Positions 1 to 6,842 of a stretch of 12,846 bases of DNA are shown here, in pieces. The position numbers and the translations under genes are program-made. The stretch spans positions 1 to 12,846 of the forward strand of contig DITK01000003.1 of the NCBI GenBank assembly GCA_002422785.1. Reading direction: 5' to 3'. This DNA is from Francisellaceae bacterium UBA6186. GTDB lineage: Bacteria > Pseudomonadota > Gammaproteobacteria > UBA6186 > Azoamicaceae. The notes beneath the pieces were generated by a model that searched no databases, was not told where the DNA came from, and was given only the letters and a program-made list of their open reading frames with translations. Numbering within the stretch: the stretch's first letter is position 1; each line of letters starts with the position of its first letter.

Positions 1-126
1 GAGGCACAAGCTAAGATCACAGCTGAAACAGGATCAACTGAAGAGCAAGCAGCTAAGATCTTGGAACTTACAGCCAAAGTTGCAGCGGCAGAGGAAGACA
101 AGAAAGCATTACAAGAGGCACAAGCT
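1..126 (+). repeat. Direct repeats within the coiled-coil coding region
   Basis: The 12-mer GAGGCACAAGCT occurs exactly at 1-12 and 115-126, in the same frame and 114 bp (38 codons) apart. A 10-mer, AGCTAAGATC, occurs at 9-18 and 51-60, 42 bp (14 codons, two heptads) apart. The spacing keeps frame and heptad phase, as expected if the coiled coil grew by in-frame duplication. The first copy touches the window edge, so more units may lie upstream. Confidence 0.5.
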
Positions 127-1170
127 GCGGAAGTCGAAGCATTAAAGGAACAATTAAAAACTGCTGAGGCTACGCAAGAAGAGTATGTTAGATTAAATAT
201 AACTACACAAGCAGGAGAGTCATTGACGGCTTCAGCAGCTAAATTAAGTAAATATTTACAGCACAACAGTTCCTCGTCAGGTAAATTAGAAGTTGCAGAA
301 AATCAAGAGGTCCTTGGTGCTACTTTAACCGTCACAACTGCTAATGCAGAAGATAATACAAGAGCTACGCCAATAGTGCCGTCTATCCCTGCCTCAACAA
401 CATCTACTGATCAAGATTATAGTTTTTATTTAAAACAAATTTCTAACAAAACAGTAAAAGCTAATACTAAAGACAAAAGCACAAAATTAACATTTGGTGG
501 CTTAGAAAGAAGAGTAGAACAAAAAGAAATTAGAAAAAGTATTAGAGCCCATAGTCGTCTGAAAGATGCATTAGCTTTTGGCCGTACTAATAATACTGTA
601 CAAGCAAGTCGTTTGCATAATACTACTCATGATGAAGTAATATCGGTTGATGAGGAACCAGTGGAGATAAACAAGAAGGTTGATAGTAAAGTAGAGCAAA
701 TAATGCAGCATAACAATAAGGACAAGATAATTAAAAAATTAGGAATTAAAAGCCATATATATGATAATACAGAAATAACAAAGCAAGAGTCAGATAATAA
801 AAAATTAACAGTAACAATTAACGATCCTAAAGATCAAGAGATCAAAGGTGCAACCACACCCCAAACAAACACTTATGAAGTTTCTAAAACAAACGACACA
901 GATTTCACTATGACAACCAATGACCCATTAGATACAATAGGCGATAAAATGTTAGTGCAGTGGATTGAAACTTTTAAAAGGACCGAGGGTCCTAATAAGG
1001 TTATGGTTATTAGCGATCTTTTCCGTGATGGCCAATCTCCAGAAGAAAAAACTAAAGCTCAAGCAATTGCAGACAAAATTAAACAATATTGTCAATCTGC
1101 CAGCGTTAATTTTAAGATTAATAATGAACCAGAAAACACTCCTGCGTCCCGCCGTCGTGCTGGCCGCTAA
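1..1170 (+). CDS. Coiled-coil repeat protein, unknown function (5' partial)
   Basis: The frame is open from base 1 (389 residues to the stop), so the true start lies upstream; the TTG at 61 is only an internal Leu codon. Residues 1 to about 63 are Ala/Glu/Lys/Gln-rich with heptad-like spacing, as in a long coiled coil. An EAQA motif recurs at residues 1 and 39, and an AKI motif recurs 14 residues (two heptads) apart. A Ser-rich patch follows (NSSSSG, about residue 90), then a Thr/Asn/Lys/Asp-rich region with no membrane segment that looks largely disordered. Near the C-terminus is a more ordered block (MLVQWIETFKR, then VMVISDLFRDG), and the end is ASRRRAGR. I do not recognise the family. Length, composition and repeats would fit a secreted or surface host-interaction protein, but no signal can be seen because the N-terminus is missing. 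Confidence is high that it is coding, none on function. Confidence 0.85.
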   Translation, partial: EAQAKITAETGSTEEQAAKILELTAKVAAAEEDKKALQEAQAAEVEALKEQLKTAEATQEEYVRLNITTQAGESLTASAAKLSKYLQHNSSSSGKLEVAENQEVLGATLTVTTANAEDNTRATPIVPSIPASTTSTDQDYSFYLKQISNKTVKANTKDKSTKLTFGGLERRVEQKEIRKSIRAHSRLKDALAFGRTNNTVQASRLHNTTHDEVISVDEEPVEINKKVDSKVEQIMQHNNKDKIIKKLGIKSHIYDNTEITKQESDNKKLTVTINDPKDQEIKGATTPQTNTYEVSKTNDTDFTMTTNDPLDTIGDKMLVQWIETFKRTEGPNKVMVISDLFRDGQSPEEKTKAQAIADKIKQYCQSASVNFKINNEPENTPASRRRAGR

Positions 1171-1182
1171 ATAGATAGCGGC
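1163..1182 (+). other. Short GC-rich hairpin over the stop codon
   Basis: GCCGCT (1163-1168) pairs perfectly with AGCGGC (1177-1182) across an 8-nt loop, so the stop codon at 1168-1170 lies at the base of the loop. It closes a 28-base patch (1141-1168) with 22 G/C bases in an otherwise very AT-rich window. No T-run follows, so it is not a standard intrinsic terminator. Its role is unknown. Confidence 0.3.
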
Positions 1183-1300
1183 TAAGGTCGATAAATTTCA
1201 GAAAATCAGACAATTATTAGAGGATTATAATTCTTTGATTGATGCTCTATATTTGTTCGATGGGGATTGCCTTTTCCGGGAAAGCGATAAAAATAGTTAG
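1175..1300 (+). other. Orphan open stretch, possible gene remnant
   Basis: After the stop of the coiled-coil gene, the +2 frame stays open for 41 codons to a TAG at 1298-1300. It reads like ordinary protein (it includes FQKIRQLLEDYNSLIDALY, then LFDGDCLFRES), with an amphipathic-helix pattern. It has no ATG; only an ATA and two TTG codons precede or lie within it, and no ribosome binding site is evident. It could be the lost C-terminus of the upstream gene after a frameshift, a relic of another gene, or chance. The rest of the 1171-1382 gap holds the weak promoter-like bases noted for the next gene. Confidence 0.25.
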
Positions 1301-1382
1301 CAATTAAATTGTGTTATTTATTTTGATTTTTATGTAAAGTTGTAATAGATTAATTATAAATACATCAAATAGGATTTTAGCT

Positions 1383-2099
1383 ATGACCACAATTTTAAAT
1401 CAATTCAAAGAATACACAGAATCTTTGCAATCGCTAACAAAAATGCAAAAAATTCCTCGATTAATGACGGCAGATAAATTTAAAGAACTAGTAAATGTTC
1501 AGCTGCAGGAAATATTAAGATTTCAAATATCTAGTGATAACGATAACAAAAATAGCAATGACATATTTAAAGAAATATCAAAAACTAAAATTCCAGCTTC
1601 GTTAGAAAAATTACTAAAGTCAGTTGTGGTGTGTTTAGTGGCATCCGCTACGGAAAATAATGAAATTGTGACAAAATTGAAAGAACAATTAAATGAAATA
1701 AATCGTCTTGAAAATGATCCACAAGCAAAATTTATTAAAATGCAGCAATGTTTAAAATATATTATAGAAAATGCAGCAATTAAAAAAATTATCGATAACG
1801 AATTACTAGAGCAATATTTAGTAACCCAACAACATTACGATCCTTTATCATCTAAGCCTATTAATGAATCAGTTGCTAGTTATTTACAACAAATGCAAGC
1901 CGAACCACTAAAAAGAGCAGGATTTATTATGTTTATGGCTTTGTTTGAATGTTTAGATCAAATGATGTACCTAAGCACCAATGGTCAAATGAGATTATCT
2001 AATATTGATTATGGTTCAAAAAATGATTCTTCAGAAGAAGAAAGTGCGTTACAAAAACTTTGGAGACAACAACAAGGGGTGCCATTTCCCAAGCAATAA
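1383..2099 (+). CDS. Hypothetical protein, 238 residues, helical and soluble
   Basis: The ATG start is preceded by an AGGA ribosome binding site at 1371-1374 (8-nt spacing). A weak promoter candidate is TTGATT at 1323-1328 with TAGATT at 1346-1351 (17-bp spacer). The product is Lys/Gln/Asn-rich with no signal peptide. It is predicted mostly helical: residues about 95-150 look coiled-coil-like (KLKEQLNEINRLEND), and a more hydrophobic helix carries GFIMFMALFECLDQMMYL (about residues 180-197), which is too polar-flanked to call a membrane anchor with confidence. The tail is acidic (DSSEEES), then WRQQQGVPFPKQ. I do not recognise a domain. It stands alone between the coiled-coil gene and the ABC operon, with 115 bp of AT-rich DNA after it, so it is probably its own transcription unit. 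It might be a lineage-specific effector or cytoplasmic protein; that is a guess. Confidence 0.8.
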   Translation: MTTILNQFKEYTESLQSLTKMQKIPRLMTADKFKELVNVQLQEILRFQISSDNDNKNSNDIFKEISKTKIPASLEKLLKSVVVCLVASATENNEIVTKLKEQLNEINRLENDPQAKFIKMQQCLKYIIENAAIKKIIDNELLEQYLVTQQHYDPLSSKPINESVASYLQQMQAEPLKRAGFIMFMALFECLDQMMYLSTNGQMRLSNIDYGSKNDSSEEESALQKLWRQQQGVPFPKQ

Positions 2100-2214
2100 A
2101 AAATACTAATATAATTAAATATAGAAAAAATTTATTTTATCTTAAATATGTATTATTATTTAATTTTAATTATATATTAAATTATAAATTATTTTTTTGA
2201 AGGTTGAATTTTAA
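2100..2214 (+). other. AT-rich spacer upstream of the ABC operon
   Basis: This 115-bp spacer is almost pure A/T. It holds a short dyad, TTTAAT (2165-2170) with ATTAAA (2176-2181), several TATAAA-like words (for example around 2183-2189), and the GAAGG ribosome binding site (2199-2203) for the ATPase gene. The operon promoter is presumably here, but no convincing -35/-10 pair can be singled out against this background. Confidence 0.35.
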
Positions 2215-3117
2215 ATGTCAGTTACAAAATCAAATACCTCCGATGCCAACTTGATTCAAATACAAGTAGAAAATTTATCTAAAGCATTTGATAATAAATT
2301 GGTGGTTAACGATATTTCTTTTACTGCAACTCAAGGACAAATAGTTGGATTTTTAGGACCAAACGGTGCCGGCAAAACTACCACCATGAGGATGATTACC
2401 GGATTTTTGCAACCAACCAGTGGCTCAGTATATGTTAATGGCATTAATATACTAAAAGATGCGGTGCAAGCTAAAAAACAATTCGGATATTTGCCAGAAG
2501 GAGCACCTAGCTATGCAGAAATGGGCGTTTATGATTTTTTAAAATTTATCGCATCTATTAGAGGATACACTGGTGCTAAATTATTGGAATGCCTAGATCA
2601 AGTTATTAATCAAGTTAACCTGCAAGAAGTTCTTGGTAAACCAATAGATAAATTATCCAAAGGATTTAAACGTAGGGTTGGTTTGGCTCAAGCAATTTTA
2701 CATAATCCGCCGATTTTAATATTAGATGAGCCAACCGATGGCTTAGATCCAAATCAAAAATATGAAATCAGAGAATTAATAAAAACTATGGCCAAAGATA
2801 AAGTAATTATTTTATCAACTCATATTTTAGAAGAAGTAGAAGCTGTTTGTACTAGGGCTATGGTTATAGCTACTGGTAAAATTATAGCAGATGGCACCCC
2901 AATGGAGTTAGCTAATCAAGCTAATAGACATACTGTTAAGTTAACCATTAAACATCCTGAAAATAATGCCGCAATTGATATACCATCTTTGCATCAACAG
3001 CTGAGCCAAGTAGTTTTACAAAAAAATTTAGAATTGGTAAAGTTACATAGTGATTCAGGGGAGTTAGAGGAGTTTTTCCGTAAGGTTACTACGGCAAATT
3101 ATCAAGAGGTAAATTAA
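2215..3117 (+). CDS. ABC transporter ATP-binding protein (GldA/NatA-like)
   Basis: This is the cytoplasmic ATPase that powers the adjacent ABC-2 permease. All motifs are present: Walker A GPNGAGKTT (48-56), a Q-loop region GYLPEGAPSY (91-100) with Glu where Gln is usual, signature LSKGFKRRV (147-155, a variant of LSGGQ), Walker B ILILDEP (167-173), D-loop GLDP (176-179) and switch His203 in STH. A C-terminal extension of about 80 residues follows the core, as in NatA/GldA-type subunits. The start is ATG with GAAGG 11 nt upstream. The stop is immediately followed by the ATG of the permease, so the two are translationally linked. The GYLPEGAP signature is what I associate with the DUF4340-linked gammaproteobacterial group. 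The substrate is unknown; 'gliding' labels come from Bacteroidetes homologues and should not be transferred. Confidence 0.95.
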   Translation: MSVTKSNTSDANLIQIQVENLSKAFDNKLVVNDISFTATQGQIVGFLGPNGAGKTTTMRMITGFLQPTSGSVYVNGINILKDAVQAKKQFGYLPEGAPSYAEMGVYDFLKFIASIRGYTGAKLLECLDQVINQVNLQEVLGKPIDKLSKGFKRRVGLAQAILHNPPILILDEPTDGLDPNQKYEIRELIKTMAKDKVIILSTHILEEVEAVCTRAMVIATGKIIADGTPMELANQANRHTVKLTIKHPENNAAIDIPSLHQQLSQVVLQKNLELVKLHSDSGELEEFFRKVTTANYQEVN

Positions 3118-3855
3118 ATGCGCAATACTTGGATTTTATTTAACAGAGAATTAAAAAATTATTTTATTACCCCGATAGCGTATGTTTTTATTGCTATTTT
3201 TTTATTAATGAACGGTATATTTACTTTTTATGTCGGTTCTTTTTTTCAAAGGGGTATTGCCGATCTGGTGCCGTTTTTTAGTGCGCATCCGTGGATTTAT
3301 ATGATCTTCATTCCAGCGATAACTATGCGGTTATGGGCGGAAGAAAAAAAACAAGGCACCATAGAATTATTGTTTACCTTGCCGATTACTAGTGTGCAAG
3401 CCGTTATTGCTAAATTAATGGCAGCTTGGTGTTTTATTATTATTTCGTTATTGTTAACTTTCCCATTATTTTTGGCTGTTAATTATTTAGGCAGCCCAGA
3501 CAACGGAGTGATTTTAGCAGGTTATTTAGGCAGCAGCTTGATGGCTGGTGCTTTTATTGCTATTGGTGCATGTATTTCTGCCACGACCACCAACCAAGTT
3601 GTAGCGTTTGTTGGATCTTTTTTGGTATGCTTATTATTTAATGTCAGTGGTTTTCCGATGATAATTGATTACTTAAGTAAAATATTACCCAATGCAATTA
3701 TTGAAGTTATGCAAAATTTTAGTTTTGTAACCAATTTTGATGTTATTATAAAAGGATTAATAGACGCAAAAGTCATGATTTATTTTATTTCGGTAATGCT
3801 AGCATGGTTGGCTACGAATGTTATTGTATTAGAAACTAATAAAGCGAGAGATTAA
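3118..3855 (+). CDS. ABC-2 type permease (GldF-like)
   Basis: This is the inner-membrane channel subunit partnering the preceding ATPase. About six hydrophobic segments can be read (roughly residues 19-40, 56-70, 103-125, 133-155, 162-183, 219-238). Between the second and third lies the coupling motif RLWAEEKKQGTIELL (71-85) followed by LPI, the typical ABC-2 element that contacts the ATPase. At 245 residues it has the usual size for the short permeases of this group, which act as dimers. The start codon abuts the upstream stop, and AGAGG (3105-3109) gives an 8-nt ribosome-binding-site spacing. It lies 2 nt from the next gene. The family is clear; the cargo is not known. Confidence 0.93.
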   Translation: MRNTWILFNRELKNYFITPIAYVFIAIFLLMNGIFTFYVGSFFQRGIADLVPFFSAHPWIYMIFIPAITMRLWAEEKKQGTIELLFTLPITSVQAVIAKLMAAWCFIIISLLLTFPLFLAVNYLGSPDNGVILAGYLGSSLMAGAFIAIGACISATTTNQVVAFVGSFLVCLLFNVSGFPMIIDYLSKILPNAIIEVMQNFSFVTNFDVIIKGLIDAKVMIYFISVMLAWLATNVIVLETNKARD

Positions 3856-3857
3856 AT

Positions 3858-5735
3858 ATGCAAATTAGCAATAAAAGTCAAAAAATATTAACAAGTTTAG
3901 TGTTATGTATAATATTTATTGTATTGCTCGCAGTTAATTTTGCTAGTAATAAATTTTTTGGTTTTGTACGATTAGATTTAACTCATAATCGTATGTTTAC
4001 TTTATCGGAGGGCAGCCATAAAATTTTAGCTAACATCGACGAACCCATAACATTAAAGTTATTTTTTTCTAAACAATTAGCCAAAGATAATCCATATTTT
4101 TTAAGTTTCGCCTCAAGAGTTGAAGAATTTTTAAAGCTATACCAAAGATATTCTAACAATAAAATTAATTTACAAATTATTGACCCAGCTCCGTATACAG
4201 AACAAGAAGATCAGGCGGTTCATTATGGCCTGCAAGGTGTGCCAGTAAACAACGATGGATCAGAATTATATTTTGGATTGGTGGCCGTTAATGCCACTAC
4301 TGGTAAAGAAATAATTCCCTTTTTGCAACCTAATCGTGAAGGGTATTTAGAATATGATATTACTCAATTGGTAGCTAAATTAACCAACAGTGCTGCTAAT
4401 AAAGTTTCGATAATTAGCAGTTTGCCAATTCAAGGTGAACCTGGCTTTCAATTTATGTCTAATAAATCTAAGCCCTGGGTAATTTGGCAGCAAATTAAAC
4501 AACAATTTGATGCCAATATTTTAAACGACGAACAAATAGAAAAAATTCCAGAAGACACCAAAGTTTTATTATTAATCAATTCTTCAGAAGAATTACCATT
4601 AACCACTGCAAAAGCGATAGATGAATTTGTATTACGCGGCGGGAATGTTTTATTATTATTGGATTCTTTTTCAGAAATTCAACAAAACAATTTTTCGATT
4701 AAACAGGATAAAGACGATAGCCAAGGTAAACTAGAAAATAATAAGTTTCCTATCACTAAGCTATTACAGGCTTGGGGGGTAGATTACGATGCTAATAAAA
4801 TAGTTGCTTCTCGTTCTTTAGCTAAACAAGTAAGATATGCTAATGAAGGTAAAGAGATGACAGGGCTATATCCATTATGGCTCGATGTTAATCCTGCCTC
4901 GTTTGCTAAAGACGATATACTCACTGCCAATTTAACAAAATTAACTTTTGCAACTGCCGGAAATATTTCCGCCAATCCGCAAAGTAGTAGTAAATTTTCT
5001 CCTTTAGTTGTAATAAATTCTGATGCCATGTTAATTAATAAAGATGATGTGGCAAAATACAAATCTAATCCAATCAGTCTATTAAGAGAATATAAAGCCC
5101 AAGAACAACCAGTTACATTAGCAGCTAGAATTACTGGTGGCGTCAAATCAGCTTTTAGCGACAAAATTGCCAAACAAGCAAATATTGTTATTGTGGCTAA
5201 TGCAGATTTTTTACACGATCATTTTTGGGCAAGCACGCAAAATTTTTTAGGCAATCAAATAGTTATCCCTAATTCTGGTAACGGTACTTTTATATTAAAT
5301 GCACTAGACAACCTAACCGGTAGCGATGCATTAATCAGTATTAGAAATAAAGATTCTTACACTCGTGGTTTTGATAAAATTCGTGAAATTGAGTTGCAAT
5401 CACAAAATAAGTTTCAACAAACAGAAACTGCTCTTTTAAAAAGGATAGAAGAAACCAAGAAAAAATTGTCAACAATTGATCAGCAAACATTATCCGTCGA
5501 ACATAAACGTGAAGAAGAAGCATTTAGAAAAGATCTTATAGAAACCAGGAAACAATTAAGAGAAGTGCGTCGTTCACTAAAAGAAGATATTCAAATTTTA
5601 GAAAATAAAATAAAATTTTTTACTATAGTATTTATTCCATTATTAATAGTAGTATTGTTTATTACTTATTGGTTGATGGGTAATAAGTTTTGTAAAGTTT
5701 TTAGGTATAAAAGGTATGATAAAAAATTTAACTAA
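3858..5735 (+). CDS. GldG-like ABC transporter auxiliary protein
   Basis: A membrane-anchored periplasmic partner of the ABC transporter (PF09822-type 'gliding motility' auxiliary family). There is an N-terminal membrane helix (about 10-28), then the family hallmark RLDLTHNRMFTLSEGS (38-53), a large periplasmic part with GGNVLLLLDS (261-270) and NADFLHDHFW (448-457), and a strongly charged coiled coil (about 505-585). A second helix (about 587-607) is followed by a short basic tail. The length of 625 residues is normal for the family. The start is ATG with GAGAG 7 nt upstream, 2 nt after the permease stop. The last 20 nt overlap the DUF4340 gene. By analogy with homologues it probably forms a stalk or substrate-handling arm on the permease; its exact job is unknown. 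The family call is confident. Confidence 0.92.
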   Translation: MQISNKSQKILTSLVLCIIFIVLLAVNFASNKFFGFVRLDLTHNRMFTLSEGSHKILANIDEPITLKLFFSKQLAKDNPYFLSFASRVEEFLKLYQRYSNNKINLQIIDPAPYTEQEDQAVHYGLQGVPVNNDGSELYFGLVAVNATTGKEIIPFLQPNREGYLEYDITQLVAKLTNSAANKVSIISSLPIQGEPGFQFMSNKSKPWVIWQQIKQQFDANILNDEQIEKIPEDTKVLLLINSSEELPLTTAKAIDEFVLRGGNVLLLLDSFSEIQQNNFSIKQDKDDSQGKLENNKFPITKLLQAWGVDYDANKIVASRSLAKQVRYANEGKEMTGLYPLWLDVNPASFAKDDILTANLTKLTFATAGNISANPQSSSKFSPLVVINSDAMLINKDDVAKYKSNPISLLREYKAQEQPVTLAARITGGVKSAFSDKIAKQANIVIVANADFLHDHFWASTQNFLGNQIVIPNSGNGTFILNALDNLTGSDALISIRNKDSYTRGFDKIREIELQSQNKFQQTETALLKRIEETKKKLSTIDQQTLSVEHKREEEAFRKDLIETRKQLREVRRSLKEDIQILENKIKFFTIVFIPLLIVVLFITYWLMGNKFCKVFRYKRYDKKFN

Positions 5736-6747
5736 GTTGCAATGGTTTTATATAACGATCATAACATTAATATTGGTTATGATCGTTGTGTTAGTAAGTA
5801 ATAATTTTTGTTGGAGTTGTTATAATAAGAAAAGCTCATCTAACAATTTATTTTTTAAAAAATTAAATACTGAAAATTTAATAGATCATATAAAAAAAAT
5901 CTATGTAGAATTTAATGGAGAAAAATTTACTATTGTTGCGGATAAAGACGACAAATGGTTAGTGCTAGAAAAAGGCAATTATCCAGCAATGAGATCTAAG
6001 ATAAAAGAATTAATTTTTGGTTTGGCTGATTTAAAAATTATCGAGGCAAAAACTTCTAGGCCAGAGAACTTTTCTACTTTGAATTTAGAAGATATTGATA
6101 TTAATAAACATGTAACTAAAATAACTTTATTAGATACAAATAATAAAGAAATAGATAGCGTATATATTGGTAAAAGAGAATTTATTGCGACTCCTAATGC
6201 AGATTATGCAGCGCATATATTTGTACGTCGTCCATCAGAACATCAAACTTGGTTGGTTGCAGGCAGATTAGCTGAAAGTTTTGCATTTAAAGATTTAGTA
6301 AAGCAACCAGCTTTCCATGTAGATTTAGCTACCATTGCAGAAATCCAATTAATCAAAACACAACAACCAAAAAATATTATAAAAATAGAAAGAAATTTAA
6401 CCACTGGGGAATCAAAATTATTAGATATTCCACCAAAATATAAAGTAAAAGATCAATACATTATTGATAATATTGTGCAGCAATTTGCGTATTTAAATTA
6501 TGATGATGTAATTCAGGATTCAGTGGATGCAGTAAAAGTTTTAGATGGTAAAATAATTTTATCTACGCCAAATAATGCTATTAATTTTGAATTGGTCTTT
6601 TTAAATAATAATTATTATTTAAAAATTAATGATCTTGTAAAAATAGCAGAAAATAATTGGTTATATAAAATTAGTGATTATGCCTTTCAAAGTTTATTAG
6701 TGAACAAAAAAGATTTATTAACCGAAAAATCAACAGCACCTAATTAG
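5716..6747 (+). CDS. DUF4340 domain-containing membrane-anchored protein
   Basis: Fourth gene of the ABC module. The ATG lies inside the end of the GldG-like gene (20-nt overlap), so translation is likely coupled; AGG at 5703-5705 is the nearest well-spaced ribosome binding site. One N-terminal membrane helix (about 11-29) leads to a periplasmic body. The DUF4340 core is recognisable: KWLVLEKGNYPA (80-91) and GLADLKIIEAKTSRPENF (102-119), then a beta-rich region with VYIGKR (149-154). Length (343) fits the family. A CxxC pair (C32, C35) sits just outside the predicted membrane helix and is a possible disulfide or metal site; I do not recall it as a family feature. It presumably works with the GldG-like protein in one envelope complex. 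No 3' terminator is seen. Confidence 0.9.
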   Translation: MIKNLTKLQWFYITIITLILVMIVVLVSNNFCWSCYNKKSSSNNLFFKKLNTENLIDHIKKIYVEFNGEKFTIVADKDDKWLVLEKGNYPAMRSKIKELIFGLADLKIIEAKTSRPENFSTLNLEDIDINKHVTKITLLDTNNKEIDSVYIGKREFIATPNADYAAHIFVRRPSEHQTWLVAGRLAESFAFKDLVKQPAFHVDLATIAEIQLIKTQQPKNIIKIERNLTTGESKLLDIPPKYKVKDQYIIDNIVQQFAYLNYDDVIQDSVDAVKVLDGKIILSTPNNAINFELVFLNNNYYLKINDLVKIAENNWLYKISDYAFQSLLVNKKDLLTEKSTAPN

Positions 6748-6778
6748 TTTGTCTAAATAATTTATGTGTCTTTATTAA

Positions 6779-6811
6779 CTCTATTGATATATAATAATAA
6801 AATTAATAGAG
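6779..6811 (+). promoter_or_regulatory. Candidate promoter with dyad over the -10 box
   Basis: A perfect TATAAT lies at 6790-6795, 47 nt before the proposed start of the 550-residue gene. No good -35 box sits 16-18 bp upstream. The box lies inside an inverted repeat: CTCTATT (6779-6785) pairs exactly with AATAGAG (6805-6811), extendable by a G-T and an A-T pair to nine. No T-run follows, so it is not a standard terminator. It could be an operator for a repressor. The AT-rich background makes this tentative. Confidence 0.35.
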
Positions 6812-6826
6812 CCCGTGTAAATGCAT

Positions 6827-6831
6827 GGAAG
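6827..6831 (+). promoter_or_regulatory. Ribosome binding site favouring a TTG start
   Basis: GGAAG at 6827-6831 is the only purine-rich Shine-Dalgarno-like word before the 550-residue gene. It is 11 nt from the TTG at 6843, the same spacing as for the ABC ATPase gene. It is too far (32 nt) from the in-frame ATG at 6864, which has no ribosome binding site of its own. Confidence 0.4.
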
Positions 6832-6842
6832 CTAGTTTGTAG

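Noticed and set aside
965..1174. A 69-codon + strand frame overlapping the end of the coiled-coil gene
   Set aside because: It lies wholly inside a better coding frame and has no ribosome binding site. Only its continuation after 1174 looked protein-like, and that is reported separately.
1163..1182. Hairpin as an intrinsic terminator of the coiled-coil gene
   Set aside because: The stem is real, but it covers the stop codon and no T-run follows.
4784..5173. A 129-codon reverse-strand frame
   Set aside because: It is antisense to the clearly coding GldG-like gene. The same applies to 5341-5523, 9682-9945, 11029-11220 and 11798-12091, all opposite strong genes.
5700..5740. Overlap of the GldG-like and DUF4340 frames as a possible frameshift
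   Set aside because: The GldG-like protein ends normally after its second membrane helix and the DUF4340 protein has its own membrane helix and start; a 20-nt overlap is ordinary coupling.
2215..6747. Calling the ABC module a gliding-motility system
   Set aside because: Only the ABC-type subunits and DUF4340 are present. The name comes from Bacteroidetes homologues, and nothing else for gliding is visible.
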